32,511 nt of DNA, from the NCBI GenBank assembly GCA_030426475.1, contig JAUHYR010000027.1, positions 1-32,511 on the forward strand. Reading direction: 5' to 3'. Both the position numbers and the translations under genes were made by a program. The DNA comes from Bacteroidia bacterium (GTDB lineage: Bacteria; Bacteroidota; Bacteroidia; Flavobacteriales_E; Vicingaceae). Below are positions 1 to 8,412 of this stretch, one piece after another. A model generated the notes under the pieces. It was not told where the DNA came from. It searched no databases and was given only the letters and a program-made list of their open reading frames with translations. Numbering within the stretch: position 1 is the first letter of the stretch; every line of letters starts with the position of its first letter.

Positions 1-2
1 GA

Positions 3-470
3 ATTCACTCCGGTGATTCTTATGCAGTTCTTCCTGCCTTCGACTTAAGCGAAAATGTCATTAAACAAATTGAAGACCACACCAAAAAAATTGCCGTAGC
101 TCTGGAAACGGTTGGTTTAATTAACATTCAGTTTGCCGTAAAAGACGAAGTAGTGTATGTAATAGAAGCCAATCCAAGAGCTTCACGAACAGTTCCGTTT
201 ATCGCAAAAGCTTATGACGAGCCGTATGTAAACTATGCTACCAAGGTAATGTTAAGAGAAAAGAAAGTTACCGACTTTAAGTTTGAACCTAAGAAAAAAG
301 GCTATGCCATTAAAGTTCCTGTATTCTCTTATGAAAAATTCCCGGAGGTAAATAAAGAACTTGGACCTGAGATGAAATCTACGGGTGAAGCTATTCATTT
401 TATAGAAAGTCTGGAAGATAAATTCTTTAGAGAAGTATATTCAGAAAGAAATCTTTACTTAAGTAAATAG
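3..470 (+). CDS. carB: Carbamoyl-phosphate synthase large subunit, C-terminal part (5' end outside window)
   Basis: This is the last 155 codons of the large subunit that makes carbamoyl phosphate for pyrimidine and arginine synthesis. The frame is open from the window edge, so the true start lies upstream; the first internal ATG (153) is not the start. Visible motifs belong to the second ATP-grasp half: HSGDS near the start, then QFAVKD, VIEANPRASRTVPF and LGPEMKSTGEA. The protein stops about 25 residues after GPEMKSTGE, so the allosteric MGS-like domain found at the C-terminus of enterobacterial CarB is absent. From memory, short CarB proteins of about 950 residues are normal in Bacteroidota, so this is a lineage trait and not a truncation. 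The TAG stop overlaps the GTG start of the next gene by one base, which suggests translational coupling. Confidence 0.95.
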   Translation: MHSGDSYAVLPAFDLSENVIKQIEDHTKKIAVALETVGLINIQFAVKDEVVYVIEANPRASRTVPFIAKAYDEPYVNYATKVMLREKKVTDFKFEPKKKGYAIKVPVFSYEKFPEVNKELGPEMKSTGEAIHFIESLEDKFFREVYSERNLYLSK

Positions 471-742
471 TGATTTATCACGAAGCAAGCATACAAGGAC
501 TTTTCAGAGTAATTTTAATTATTGTTCTTATTTACTATGTGTTCAAGCTTTTAGGGCGATATGTATTTCCGTATTTATTAAAGAATTACATCAATAAACA
601 ACAGCAGAAATACAATCAGTACCAACAGCAAGATGAACCTCAACATAAAGAAGGAGAAGTTTATATTAAGAAAAACCCTAACAAAGAAAAACAGAAAGAT
701 ATAGATGACGGAGAGTACGTAGATTATGAAGAGGTGGAATAA
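470..742 (+). CDS. DUF4834-like small membrane protein
   Basis: A 90-residue protein with one hydrophobic segment at about residues 10-33 (LFRVILIIVLIYYVFKLLG), followed by a Gln-rich, then Lys- and Glu-rich soluble tail ending in acidic residues (DYEEVE). This matches my memory of the DUF4834 family, small one-pass membrane proteins of Bacteroidota with no known function. The start is GTG and its G is the last base of the carB stop, so it is probably translated by coupling. The N-terminal segment has no cleavage site typical of a secreted protein, so it is probably an anchored protein with its charged tail in the cytoplasm or periplasm. Function unknown. Confidence 0.75.
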   Translation: MIYHEASIQGLFRVILIIVLIYYVFKLLGRYVFPYLLKNYINKQQQKYNQYQQQDEPQHKEGEVYIKKNPNKEKQKDIDDGEYVDYEEVE

Positions 743-771
743 AAAAAGTCCCAGCCATTTGGCCGAGACTT
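741..771 (-). terminator. Intrinsic terminator of the minus-strand T9SS gene
   Basis: AAGTC at 746-750 pairs with GACTT at 767-771, with an inner GCC/GGC stem and ATTT loop. Read on the minus strand the hairpin is followed by a run of seven T (747 to 741). It sits 22 bases past the stop of the gene at 793-3180. The T tract is only on the minus-strand side, so it serves that gene best, though it may also slow transcripts from carB. Confidence 0.7.
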
Positions 772-792
772 AAATTCTTGAGTGATTTATTT

Positions 793-3180
793 TTATTGCC
801 TTATAATCTTCTCTGTCTTTAACACATTTCCTTTTGCATCGTGTAATTGTATTAAATACATTCCTTGAGAGATATTAAATCTGATTTCTTTTCTTGTTTC
901 ATTAATCAATACATATTCTGTATGAATTTGTTTTCCTGTGATATCAGATACAACAATTGATTTTACAAAGTCATTTAAGCCTTCAACAATTACTTTATCA
1001 TTAAAAGGATTAGGATAAATTTTAGCTTTTAAACTAGCTCCTTCATTAATACCTGAATAAATAGTATCCACCACAAAGAAATGATCAAAACCTGCTTCTA
1101 CTAAGTGACCTTGAGGAAAATCACTGGCAGTTACAATTACTTTCATTGTGCTGGTTGGCGTAATAAAATCATTAATTTTAAAAGATTTCCCTATCCAGGT
1201 TGATTGAGGAGAATTACTGGTAAGTACTTCAACAACTACCCTTGTACTTCCATTATCTAAATAAACAACCATACTATCATTTGGAGTTCCTATACCACCA
1301 TCATTAAAAAACCAGCTAGTATAATTTAGTGAAGGGCGCACATAATTCGTTAAATCGAAAGTAGGGGAAGTTAAAACCGTAATACCACCATCTACATCGT
1401 CATCTCCTGCTGCCGCACCAAATTGATTTCCTGTAACAAAAGCTTTGTCAGTACAATCGGTACCTGCATCATCTCCGGGATTTGCGTCATTGTTAGTATT
1501 ATAACTTGTACCATTTGGAATTCCTCTTTCCCAGATTCCTGTAGAAGCTGTTCCGCTAACTACCCAGTTATTATTAAAAGTAAAATCGTCATATATACCC
1601 GAATCAAGAAGTATGGTCACGTTTGGATTAGAGTTAAATATTTGCTGACTGTAACATTTAGTTTTAAAATTCCATTTACCGGCAACAATATCATAATTAC
1701 CTTCAAAGAAATTATTCAAAGTAAACTGCCCTGAACCATTTGTGGTAACATTATAAGTATTAAACTGATTTTTAATAATAACATCCGCATTAGCAATAGG
1801 AGTATTTGTAGTGCTTTCCAGAACTTGTCCGTTTAAAGTAAACGGAACCATTGCTACTAATTGATGATTTAAAGTAGTTACCACACCATCATCAAGCAAC
1901 ACATTTTTAACTGTATCAGGGAAATAACCGCCTTTTGAAAAAGCGATATCATACATGGCAGAATCTGCAATCCCTGTTCTGTAAAAGCCATTCACATTTG
2001 TAGTTGTGCTTATGTTATTTGACACGGGTAATATTTCAACTAATACATTACTTAAAAGCGCTGAAGTTCCAAAATCAGTAACTGTTCCTTCTAAGTAACA
2101 TGCTTGCTTAAATTGTCTTCCTAAAATAAATAGTCCTTCTTCTATATCGGTAGCTAAAATATTTCCTGAAGGTAACCAAGGATAAGCTCCCCAACAACCG
2201 TTAAAATTATTTCCCGATAATGGAGAGGTATCATACCAACCTACTAGAATAACATTATTAGGATAAGTTACATCATGAACTGTAACACCGTCTCTGTAAT
2301 ATGAGGTTACAATAAAATTTTTATCTACATGCACATTATGGACAATAACTCCTGAATTTGGATTTTGTGACTGAACCCTGTCCACCTCTGTAATATTATT
2401 CATATTAGTCACATCATAAGAAGCGATAAATGCGTTACTTTTTTCATCCGTAGTAAACACATGGCTATTATCATCCGACACCCATGCATTATGTGTAAAA
2501 ACCAAAGGTGTAGTTTGAGTGTTACCGATAGGTGTAATACTACTTTTATTGCTAACATCTAAAGCAATTAAAAATCCCTGATTAATAGCACTTCCCCATA
2601 AAGTATCACCTCTAGCCATTCCATCATGAAAGTAATACGTATCATACAACCCTACCTCAACCGGATTCATTGGATTTGTTTTTACATCTAAAATAATTGC
2701 ACCGCCTTTTAAATAATCGGCACCAAATAGGTAGCAAAAACCTTTTTCATCAATAAATAAATTGTGGGCAGTAGTAAACGGATAACTAGAGCCTCTGTAA
2801 TATTTAGTTTGGATGCCCGTAGCATTTGGGAGTGTACTCATATCTACAATTAACAAGCCGCTATCACCTTCATTGGTAATGTAAGCATATTTATCCCATA
2901 CTTTAATATCTCTCCATATTGTATTCGCACCTTGTAAATAAAAAACCTCTTGTGGTGAAGCAGGATTGGTAACATCTACAATGGAAAAACCCTTTTGAAC
3001 TCCTACTAAAGCATATTCTTTACCTGTAGTATCTTGATAGCCCCACACATCGCTTAGGTTTCCTCTTCCTGAAGGGTAAACATATTTACCAAGAAAACTC
3101 ATGTTTTTTGAAATTTGCGCCTCTATGTTTCCTGCAAAAGCAGTAGTAAGCACAATGAAAAGAAGTAGTAATTTTTTCAT
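793..3180 (-). CDS. Secreted choice-of-anchor B family protein with T9SS sorting tail
   Basis: A 795-residue secreted protein. It starts with a signal peptide (MKKLLLLFIVLTTAFAGNIEAQ). Residues of about 25-355 form LVIVD-type beta-propeller repeats (GFSIVDVTNPASPQEV, LLIVDMS, IALDVSNKS, SYDVTNMNNI, VTVHDVTYPN), as in the choice-of-anchor B family. Two carboxypeptidase-regulatory-like beta-sandwich segments follow (CYLEGTVTD and FTLNGQVLE), then a region rich in Asp, Asn and Gly (GDDAGTDCTD, GDDDVDGG). The last 75 residues are a type A type IX secretion tail (AKIYPNPFNDKVIVEGL ... GMYLIQLHDAKGNVLKTEKI). The protein is therefore expected at the cell surface or in the medium. Ligand and role are unknown; such proteins are often thought to be adhesive or matrix components. 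It appears monocistronic, with its own terminator. Confidence 0.88.
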   Translation of the reverse strand: MKKLLLLFIVLTTAFAGNIEAQISKNMSFLGKYVYPSGRGNLSDVWGYQDTTGKEYALVGVQKGFSIVDVTNPASPQEVFYLQGANTIWRDIKVWDKYAYITNEGDSGLLIVDMSTLPNATGIQTKYYRGSSYPFTTAHNLFIDEKGFCYLFGADYLKGGAIILDVKTNPMNPVEVGLYDTYYFHDGMARGDTLWGSAINQGFLIALDVSNKSSITPIGNTQTTPLVFTHNAWVSDDNSHVFTTDEKSNAFIASYDVTNMNNITEVDRVQSQNPNSGVIVHNVHVDKNFIVTSYYRDGVTVHDVTYPNNVILVGWYDTSPLSGNNFNGCWGAYPWLPSGNILATDIEEGLFILGRQFKQACYLEGTVTDFGTSALLSNVLVEILPVSNNISTTTNVNGFYRTGIADSAMYDIAFSKGGYFPDTVKNVLLDDGVVTTLNHQLVAMVPFTLNGQVLESTTNTPIANADVIIKNQFNTYNVTTNGSGQFTLNNFFEGNYDIVAGKWNFKTKCYSQQIFNSNPNVTILLDSGIYDDFTFNNNWVVSGTASTGIWERGIPNGTSYNTNNDANPGDDAGTDCTDKAFVTGNQFGAAAGDDDVDGGITVLTSPTFDLTNYVRPSLNYTSWFFNDGGIGTPNDSMVVYLDNGSTRVVVEVLTSNSPQSTWIGKSFKINDFITPTSTMKVIVTASDFPQGHLVEAGFDHFFVVDTIYSGINEGASLKAKIYPNPFNDKVIVEGLNDFVKSIVVSDITGKQIHTEYVLINETRKEIRFNISQGMYLIQLHDAKGNVLKTEKIIRQ

Positions 3181-3304
3181 CCCTAAATTTTAATAAAGCC
3201 CTAATTTACGATTAATTATTTTAGGCAACTGGAATATTTGATGTATTATTAGGTTTCTAAACTAGAATTTAACCAACGGTAGCTTTTAGAAAAGGAAAGG
3301 ATAA

Positions 3305-3320
3305 ATAATTAGCTAATTAT
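3305..3320. promoter_or_regulatory. Perfect 16-bp palindrome upstream of the T9SS gene
   Basis: ATAATTAGCTAATTAT is identical to its reverse complement. It lies in the 171-bp gap between the stop of the barrel protein gene (3352, minus) and the start of the surface protein gene (3180, minus), about 125 bp upstream of that start. It could be an operator or a weak transcript end. In DNA this AT-rich, chance palindromes occur, so the call is weak. Confidence 0.25.
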
Positions 3321-3351
3321 CAATAATCTTATGTCTTACATCTTTTATCTA

Positions 3352-4086
3352 CTAGAAGAAGTAACTCAAATGAATAACAGCAACGTTACTAACGTTTAAT
3401 GTATTTGAGGTTTGTTTATCGGTTCTGTTTATAAATACAGAATTTCCGGTTCCGGTAGAAGGGTCGTCAATAATACTTTCAGAAACATTACCACCCTGAA
3501 TAAGCATTTGGTAAGTAAAATTGTATTCTAGACCAAGTGACAGTTTTCTGGCAATAAAATAATTAAATCCTGCACCCAGTCTCACCCCAAAGCCAAAGCC
3601 ACCTTCTCTCTGAATAATTCTTTGTAAGGTAGAAACGCCTGTTGCATCGGTAGTAGTAGTGGTGCTTTGTGTTTTAGAACGACCGATAACCGTTAAAGGT
3701 AATTCAGCCGAAAAGTAAGGGTCTAGTCTATTGGTGGCTAAAAAGTGTCTTTCATAGCCCGGAGAAATAGAAAAGAAGTTTTGTGTAACGGATGAATCTA
3801 CTTCTACTAAAGCTTTGCCCACACTATCTGCCAAATTCCAAGTTTGGCTATTCACATTTGCACCAAAGCCCACTCTAATAGCATTTTGGTTACTTAAAAA
3901 ATACTTTGTACTAATTAAACTATTACCTACTACATCTTTATTAGTAGAAAGACCGACATTATTAATCAACCCTGTTACGTTTACCGTAAATCCCCAGTCG
4001 CCTGATTCAGCTTTAATACTATCATTTTGAGAAAATGAGAATAGACATATTGCAGATGCTAATAGTGTAAAAAGTATTTTTTTCAT
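3352..4086 (-). CDS. Outer-membrane beta-barrel protein
   Basis: A 244-residue protein with a signal peptide at residues 1-19 (MKKILFTLLASAICLFSFSQ). The mature part alternates short hydrophobic strands and polar turns (WGFTVNVTGLINNVGLS, NAIRVGFGANVNS, GFGFGVRLGAGFNYFIARKLSLGLEYNFTY) and ends in an aromatic strand (VAVIHLSYFF), the usual end of an outer-membrane barrel. The size suits an 8- to 10-stranded barrel of the OmpA/OmpW-like type common in Bacteroidota. There is no peptidoglycan-binding domain. It stands alone between pcm and the surface protein, all on the minus strand. Specific function unknown. Confidence 0.8.
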   Translation of the reverse strand: MKKILFTLLASAICLFSFSQNDSIKAESGDWGFTVNVTGLINNVGLSTNKDVVGNSLISTKYFLSNQNAIRVGFGANVNSQTWNLADSVGKALVEVDSSVTQNFFSISPGYERHFLATNRLDPYFSAELPLTVIGRSKTQSTTTTTDATGVSTLQRIIQREGGFGFGVRLGAGFNYFIARKLSLGLEYNFTYQMLIQGGNVSESIIDDPSTGTGNSVFINRTDKQTSNTLNVSNVAVIHLSYFF

Positions 4087-4140
4087 GTGCTTAATATTTT
4101 TTGATGATGCTTTAACAAAGAAACTAAAAATATATTGTAT

Positions 4141-4788
4141 TTACCTTGCTCTATTTTCAAGTAGAGGCACAAAACTAAAGTCTCCGTAAGAATTTTCCTC
4201 AAATTCCGTCTCTGAAATTTTAGTCAATCGCTTCATTTGTTGATTACTTGAACCTACCGGAATTACCAAATGCCCACCAACAGCCAATTGATCTTTTAAA
4301 GCTTGCGGAATAAAAGGTGCTCCTGCCGTTACAATAATTCTATCAAACGGAGCAAAATTTTCGAGCCCTTCATATCCGTCTCCGTAAAACAAGTCTGCCC
4401 GGTATTTCATACCCTGCAACAATTTTTTGGACTTTAAATGTAATGGTCTATGTCGTTCAACAGAAAATACTTTTGCGCCCATTTCGCATAAAACAGAAGT
4501 TTGATAACCCGAGCCTGTTCCTATTTCCAATACTTTCATTCTAGGTTCTATTTCTAATAACTGTGTCTGAAAAGCTACTGTATAAGGTTGAGAAATGGTT
4601 TGCTCACAATCAATAGGAAAAGCTTTGTCCTGATATGCAAATTGTAAAAAAGCATTGTCCATAAAAGCATGTCTAGGTATCTTGCCAATGGCATCTAACA
4701 CTCTCCTATCGGTAATTCCTTTTCCCTTTAACTGCTCTACTAATTGCTGTCGCAATCCTTTATGCTGATATGAGTCAACTATATTCAT
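4141..4788 (-). CDS. pcm: Protein-L-isoaspartate(D-aspartate) O-methyltransferase
   Basis: A 215-residue enzyme that methylates isoaspartyl residues in aged proteins with S-adenosylmethionine, beginning their repair. The length matches the family. The family signature QTISQPYTVAFQTQLLE is at about residues 63-79, and the SAM-binding motif VLEIGTGSGYQ is at 86-96, followed by the acidic ribose-binding stretch VFSVERHRPL. The post-I region FDRIIVTAGAPFIPQALKDQL and the G-H-L-V-I-P-V-G strand are also present. The enzyme is cytoplasmic. The start at 4788 gives the usual N-terminus. The gene is divergent from the oxidoreductase at 4929, with a 140-bp shared upstream region. Confidence 0.93.
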   Translation of the reverse strand: MNIVDSYQHKGLRQQLVEQLKGKGITDRRVLDAIGKIPRHAFMDNAFLQFAYQDKAFPIDCEQTISQPYTVAFQTQLLEIEPRMKVLEIGTGSGYQTSVLCEMGAKVFSVERHRPLHLKSKKLLQGMKYRADLFYGDGYEGLENFAPFDRIIVTAGAPFIPQALKDQLAVGGHLVIPVGSSNQQMKRLTKISETEFEENSYGDFSFVPLLENRAR

Positions 4789-4904
4789 TTGCAGGACAAA
4801 TAAACAACATATTTAGGCAATATAGATAGGCAAAAACTCATCTTATTAAAAATGAGGTGTTAAAAATAATAGACAGCAACAACAAAGCAGTTGTTTATTG
4901 CCCA

Positions 4905-4912
4905 TACCTTTG
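4905..4912 (+). promoter_or_regulatory. Promoter -7 box (TAnnTTTG) for the oxidoreductase gene
   Basis: TACCTTTG matches the Bacteroidota sigma-A -7 consensus TAnnTTTG and ends 16 bases before the ATG at 4929. A TTG lies only 11 bases upstream, so a standard -33 element at the usual spacing is not clear. The box lies inside the longer reading frame from GTG 4857, which supports the shorter start. Confidence 0.6.
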
Positions 4913-4928
4913 TTGCATAAAATTAGAT

Positions 4929-5924
4929 ATGCTGAAAATCGGTTTAGTTGGTGCAGGACATTTGGGAAAAATTCATCTCAAATTAATTAAAGAAATAGAA
5001 AGCTTTGATTTTGTTGGCTTTTATGATGTTAACCCTGAAGTAAGATCTACTGTTTCAAAAGAGTTTGATTTAAAAGCATTTGAAAGTTTTGAAGAATTAT
5101 TAGAAAGTGTTGATGCCGTAGATATTGTTACCCCCACTCTATCGCACTTTGAATATGCTGAAAAAGCCTTAAGACAATCGGTTCATGTATTTATTGAAAA
5201 ACCTGTTACTAATACCGTTGATGAAGCAAAAAAATTAGTTGAACTGGAAAAAGAGGCCAATGTGGTAGTTCAGGTAGGGCATGTAGAACGTTTTAACCCT
5301 GCTTTTATAGCTGCAAAAAAACACTTAACTTATCCTTTATTTATTGAAACGCACCGTTTAGCGCAATTCAACCCCAGAGGAACTGATGTTTCGGTTATTC
5401 TGGATTTAATGATTCATGATATTGATATTGTGTTGAGCGCTGTTCAGTCCAACGTAAAAAAGATAAATGCGTCAGGCGTTGCGGTAGTTAGTGACACACC
5501 TGATATTGCTAATGCAAGGCTTGAGTTTGACAACGGTTGTGTAGCCAACTTAACTGCCAGCAGAATGTCATTAAAGAATATGCGTAAATCAAGATTTTTT
5601 CAAAAAAATGCTTATTTAAGTGTTGACTTTTTGGAGAAAGCACTGGAAATTGTTCAGTTGAAAGATGAAGTAGATGAAAATGATATGTTTGCTATGGTTA
5701 TTGATTTAGGAGAAAACAAAGGCAAAAAGCAAATATTTTTTGAAAAGCCAACCATAGAACCCAACAATGCAATCAAGGAAGAGCTAAAAGCTTTTTATAA
5801 TTCCATTATTAATTCAGAGCCAGCAGTAGTTTCTCTTTCTGATGGATTTCATGCGGTTGAAGTTGCTCACCAAATTATCCAAAAAGTAAACGAATCCAGT
5901 ATTATTCTTAACGAACAACTATAA
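4929..5924 (+). CDS. Gfo/Idh/MocA family NAD(P)-dependent oxidoreductase
   Basis: A 331-residue dehydrogenase of the glucose-fructose oxidoreductase/inositol dehydrogenase family. The Rossmann motif GLVGAGHLGKIH lies right at the N-terminus when the ATG at 4929 is used; a GTG at 4857 would add 24 residues without homology and would swallow the promoter box. EKPVTNTVDEA carries the conserved Lys of the E-K-P motif, and HVERFNPAF follows. The C-terminal half is the alpha/beta substrate domain. Members oxidise or epimerise sugars, often nucleotide sugars. The substrate cannot be told here. A sugar-phosphate transferase lies two genes downstream, so a role in making a surface glycan is possible but not shown. 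Confidence 0.88.
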   Translation: MLKIGLVGAGHLGKIHLKLIKEIESFDFVGFYDVNPEVRSTVSKEFDLKAFESFEELLESVDAVDIVTPTLSHFEYAEKALRQSVHVFIEKPVTNTVDEAKKLVELEKEANVVVQVGHVERFNPAFIAAKKHLTYPLFIETHRLAQFNPRGTDVSVILDLMIHDIDIVLSAVQSNVKKINASGVAVVSDTPDIANARLEFDNGCVANLTASRMSLKNMRKSRFFQKNAYLSVDFLEKALEIVQLKDEVDENDMFAMVIDLGENKGKKQIFFEKPTIEPNNAIKEELKAFYNSIINSEPAVVSLSDGFHAVEVAHQIIQKVNESSIILNEQL

Positions 5925-6031
5925 CTAGCTGTTTAAGAATTAAGTACAATTATTTCTTTTCACTCTACAATAAATCTAGTACAAATTTCGTTTAGCTAGG
6001 TTATTGAATGGTTTTAATACCATAAAATGTT

Positions 6032-6039
6032 TACTTTTG
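6032..6039 (+). promoter_or_regulatory. Promoter -7 box (TAnnTTTG), very close to the lipoprotein start
   Basis: TACTTTTG matches TAnnTTTG and ends only 8 bases before the ATG at 6048. If transcription starts at the usual few bases past the box, the message has a leader of about five bases or less. Confidence 0.55.
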
Positions 6040-6047
6040 CCGCCATT

Positions 6048-6938
6048 ATGAGAAAAACGCACCTATTAGGATTGGTATTACTCAGCTTTGTATTTAATTC
6101 TTGTAAAAAAGAGAAAGTAGAAGCTAAAATACCTGCTTATATCTCAATAGAGTCTTTTACATTTACTACTGACTATGCTACCCAAGGCAGCAGTAGCCAC
6201 AACATTACTGATGTTTGGTTGTATGTTGACGACCAATTTATTGGTGCTTATGAAATTCCGGCAAAAGTGCCTGTTTTAATGGAAGGAAGTCATGACATTA
6301 CAGTCAGACCGGGAATAAAAAACAATGGAATTTCTAGTACCAGGACTTATTATAGATTTTACTCTTATTACTATACTACCATTAACTTAATTCCTGACAG
6401 TGCCATTAACATCAAACCTAGTTTTACTTACAACCCTGAAGCCGTAATTCCTTGGATGGAAGATTTTGAAAGCTCAGGAGTTAGCTTTCAGAATACAGGC
6501 AAAGGAGAAAGAAGTATTGCAAAAACAACAAATCCATCTTATAAATTTGAAGGAGGCGCTTCAGGTGAAATTATTTTAGACGACCAAATTTCTTTGTTTG
6601 AGATAAAATCTCCTGATATTACTTCTATCCCGCTTAATGCCACACCGGTATATCTGGAAATGGATTTTCGATCCATTATAAACTATAATCAAACGATTGA
6701 CGAATCTGCAAAACATTCAATTACCATTGGAGTTTTTGTAAATGATGAATCAGTACAAAAATCAGTTATTACTTTAGCAGAACACAATGAATGGAGAAAA
6801 ATATATATTGATTTGAGCAGTGCCATTAATATTGAAACTAGCGCAAGTAGTTTTAATATTACGCTAGGTATTCAAAATCAAAGCTATATTACATCTGCTA
6901 ATATTTACATCGATAACGTAAAACTTATCCATTTCTAA
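6048..6938 (+). CDS. Lipoprotein of unknown function
   Basis: A 296-residue predicted lipoprotein. The start at ATG 6048 gives a classic lipid-attachment signal: MRK, hydrophobic residues 6-16, then FNSC with Cys19 and a KKEK tail, so it should be anchored in the outer membrane. An ATG at 6027 in frame would add MFTFAAI but lies within or upstream of the promoter box at 6032-6039, so I reject it. The mature part looks like two all-beta regions. Residues of about 30-135 contain a VWLYVDDQFIGAYEIP segment. The rest is a jelly-roll-like region (WMEDFESSGVSF ... YLEMDFRS ... WRKIYIDLS ... NIYIDNVKLIHF) that recalls carbohydrate-binding or concanavalin-like folds. I do not recognise the family. 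It is followed after 9 bases by the sugar transferase. Confidence 0.75.
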   Translation: MRKTHLLGLVLLSFVFNSCKKEKVEAKIPAYISIESFTFTTDYATQGSSSHNITDVWLYVDDQFIGAYEIPAKVPVLMEGSHDITVRPGIKNNGISSTRTYYRFYSYYYTTINLIPDSAINIKPSFTYNPEAVIPWMEDFESSGVSFQNTGKGERSIAKTTNPSYKFEGGASGEIILDDQISLFEIKSPDITSIPLNATPVYLEMDFRSIINYNQTIDESAKHSITIGVFVNDESVQKSVITLAEHNEWRKIYIDLSSAINIETSASSFNITLGIQNQSYITSANIYIDNVKLIHF

Positions 6939-6947
6939 AACCTTAGA

Positions 6948-8363
6948 GTGAACAAGCCTCTCCAAACCATAAAGTACATCTTTTTTGACTGGTTAGCAGC
7001 AGCAATTGCTTGGTTTTCATTCTATGTATATCGAAAAAAGTCTATCGAACCACTTAAGTTTGGATATGACATCCCTCTAGAATTTGACACTCAATTTTAT
7101 TACGCTATTGCAATAATTCCCATTTTTTGGTTAATTATTTATGCCTCTTTCGGAATGTATAGAAACGTATATAGGGTTTCTCGTTTAAAAGAATTTGGGC
7201 AAATTCTAGGTTTATCTGTTTTTGGTACATTAATCATTTTCTTTGCGCTTTTATTAGATGATGAAGTAGCCACTTATAAAAACTATTATGTTCTGTACTT
7301 CACATTATTTGCTCTGCATTTTGGGTTTACAAGTGTTTTTAGATTTATTCTTTCTTCCATTACTGCGCATAAAATACATGGCAGAAAAATGGGTTTTAAC
7401 ACCATTATAATCGGTTCAAATGAAAAAGCGGTAGAACTGTTCAAGGAAATGGAAGCGCAACCCAAGTCTAGCGGAAATAAATTTATCGGATTTACACATG
7501 TCAACGAGAGTGAAATTCATAAAATGACTAGCTTTCTTCCTCACATGGGAAACTGTGTGGACCTTAAAAAAGTAGTAGAAGAAAATGCCGTAGAAGAAGC
7601 TATTATTGCAGTTGAATCTTCTGAGCATAATCAGATTAACAAAATCATTAATGAGCTAAGCCAGTCAAAAGTTATCATAAAAGTAATACCGGATATGTAT
7701 GATATTTTGGCAGGTTCGGTAAAACTTTCTTCGCTTTATGATGCACCATTAATTCACGTAAACCCTGAAATAATGCCGGCATGGCAACAGGCATTTAAGC
7801 GAGTAATAGATATTTTTGTATCGTTATGTGTTTTAATTATTGGTTTTCCTGTTTACCTTTTTACAGCTATAGGTGTAAAGCTAACATCAAAAGGCCCTAT
7901 CTTTTTTAGCCAAGAAAGAATAGGACAACATGGTAAACCTTTTAGAATATTCAAGTTCCGCTCTATGTACATAGACGCAGAAAAGCACGGACCGGCATTA
8001 TCTAGTAAAGACGACCCAAGAATTACACCATTTGGAAAATGGATGCGAAAAACCAGATTAGATGAAATTCCACAGTTTTGGAATGTACTGATTGGTGATA
8101 TGAGTTTGGTGGGACCAAGACCTGAACGTCAATTTTACATCGACCAAATTACCATTGAGGCACCTCACTACTATCACTTACTAAAGGTAAAACCGGGAAT
8201 TACTTCTTGGGGGCAAGTAAAATATGGTTATGCTGAAAACGTAGAACAGATGGTTCAACGCTTAAAGTATGATATACTTTACATTGAGAATATGTCGCTA
8301 CTTATCGATTTCAAGATTTTATTCTATACCGTCCTTATCGTTTTAAAAGGAAGTGGAAAATAG
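6948..8363 (+). CDS. Polyprenyl glycosylphosphotransferase (exopolysaccharide-type sugar transferase)
   Basis: A 471-residue membrane enzyme that loads the first sugar phosphate onto undecaprenyl phosphate, starting an exopolysaccharide or O-antigen-like chain. The N-terminal part has four or five membrane segments (residues 5-25, 50-70, 85-105, 112-135), then a CoA-binding/Rossmann-like soluble segment (NTIIIGSNEKAVELFKEM). The catalytic bacterial sugar transferase domain runs from about 280 to the end: RVIDIFVSLCVLIIGFPVYL, FFSQERIG, FRIFKFRSM, RKTRLDEIPQFWNVL, GDMSLVGPRPE, KPGITSWGQV. The start is GTG at 6948, 9 bases after the lipoprotein stop, so the two genes are likely cotranscribed. 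No other glycosyltransferase or flippase is in the window, so it sits away from a full polysaccharide cluster. Confidence 0.9.
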   Translation: MNKPLQTIKYIFFDWLAAAIAWFSFYVYRKKSIEPLKFGYDIPLEFDTQFYYAIAIIPIFWLIIYASFGMYRNVYRVSRLKEFGQILGLSVFGTLIIFFALLLDDEVATYKNYYVLYFTLFALHFGFTSVFRFILSSITAHKIHGRKMGFNTIIIGSNEKAVELFKEMEAQPKSSGNKFIGFTHVNESEIHKMTSFLPHMGNCVDLKKVVEENAVEEAIIAVESSEHNQINKIINELSQSKVIIKVIPDMYDILAGSVKLSSLYDAPLIHVNPEIMPAWQQAFKRVIDIFVSLCVLIIGFPVYLFTAIGVKLTSKGPIFFSQERIGQHGKPFRIFKFRSMYIDAEKHGPALSSKDDPRITPFGKWMRKTRLDEIPQFWNVLIGDMSLVGPRPERQFYIDQITIEAPHYYHLLKVKPGITSWGQVKYGYAENVEQMVQRLKYDILYIENMSLLIDFKILFYTVLIVLKGSGK

Positions 8364-8374
8364 GTCTATTTTTT

Positions 8375-8382
8375 TACCTTTG
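8375..8382 (+). promoter_or_regulatory. Promoter -7 box (TAnnTTTG) for the acyl-CoA dehydrogenase gene
   Basis: TACCTTTG lies 11 bases after the sugar transferase stop and 30 bases before the ATG at 8413. It suggests that the next gene has its own promoter. A -33 TTG at normal spacing is not evident. Confidence 0.5.
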
Positions 8383-8412
8383 ACCATCAACCAATAATTT
8401 AATTTTTAGAAA

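Noticed and set aside
3-470. carB truncated at its 3' end by mutation
   Set aside because: The end after GPEMKSTGE fits the usual shorter CarB of Bacteroidota, which lacks the MGS-like domain, and the stop is neatly coupled to the next gene.
1423-1734. Plus-strand frame opposite the T9SS surface protein
   Set aside because: It is an antisense shadow of a clear gene with no start signal or recognisable motif; the other short antisense frames opposite uvrA, accC and the M3 peptidase are the same.
4857-4928. GTG start giving a 24-residue longer oxidoreductase
   Set aside because: The extra residues have no family match, and a promoter -7 box lies inside them; the Rossmann motif begins right after ATG 4929.
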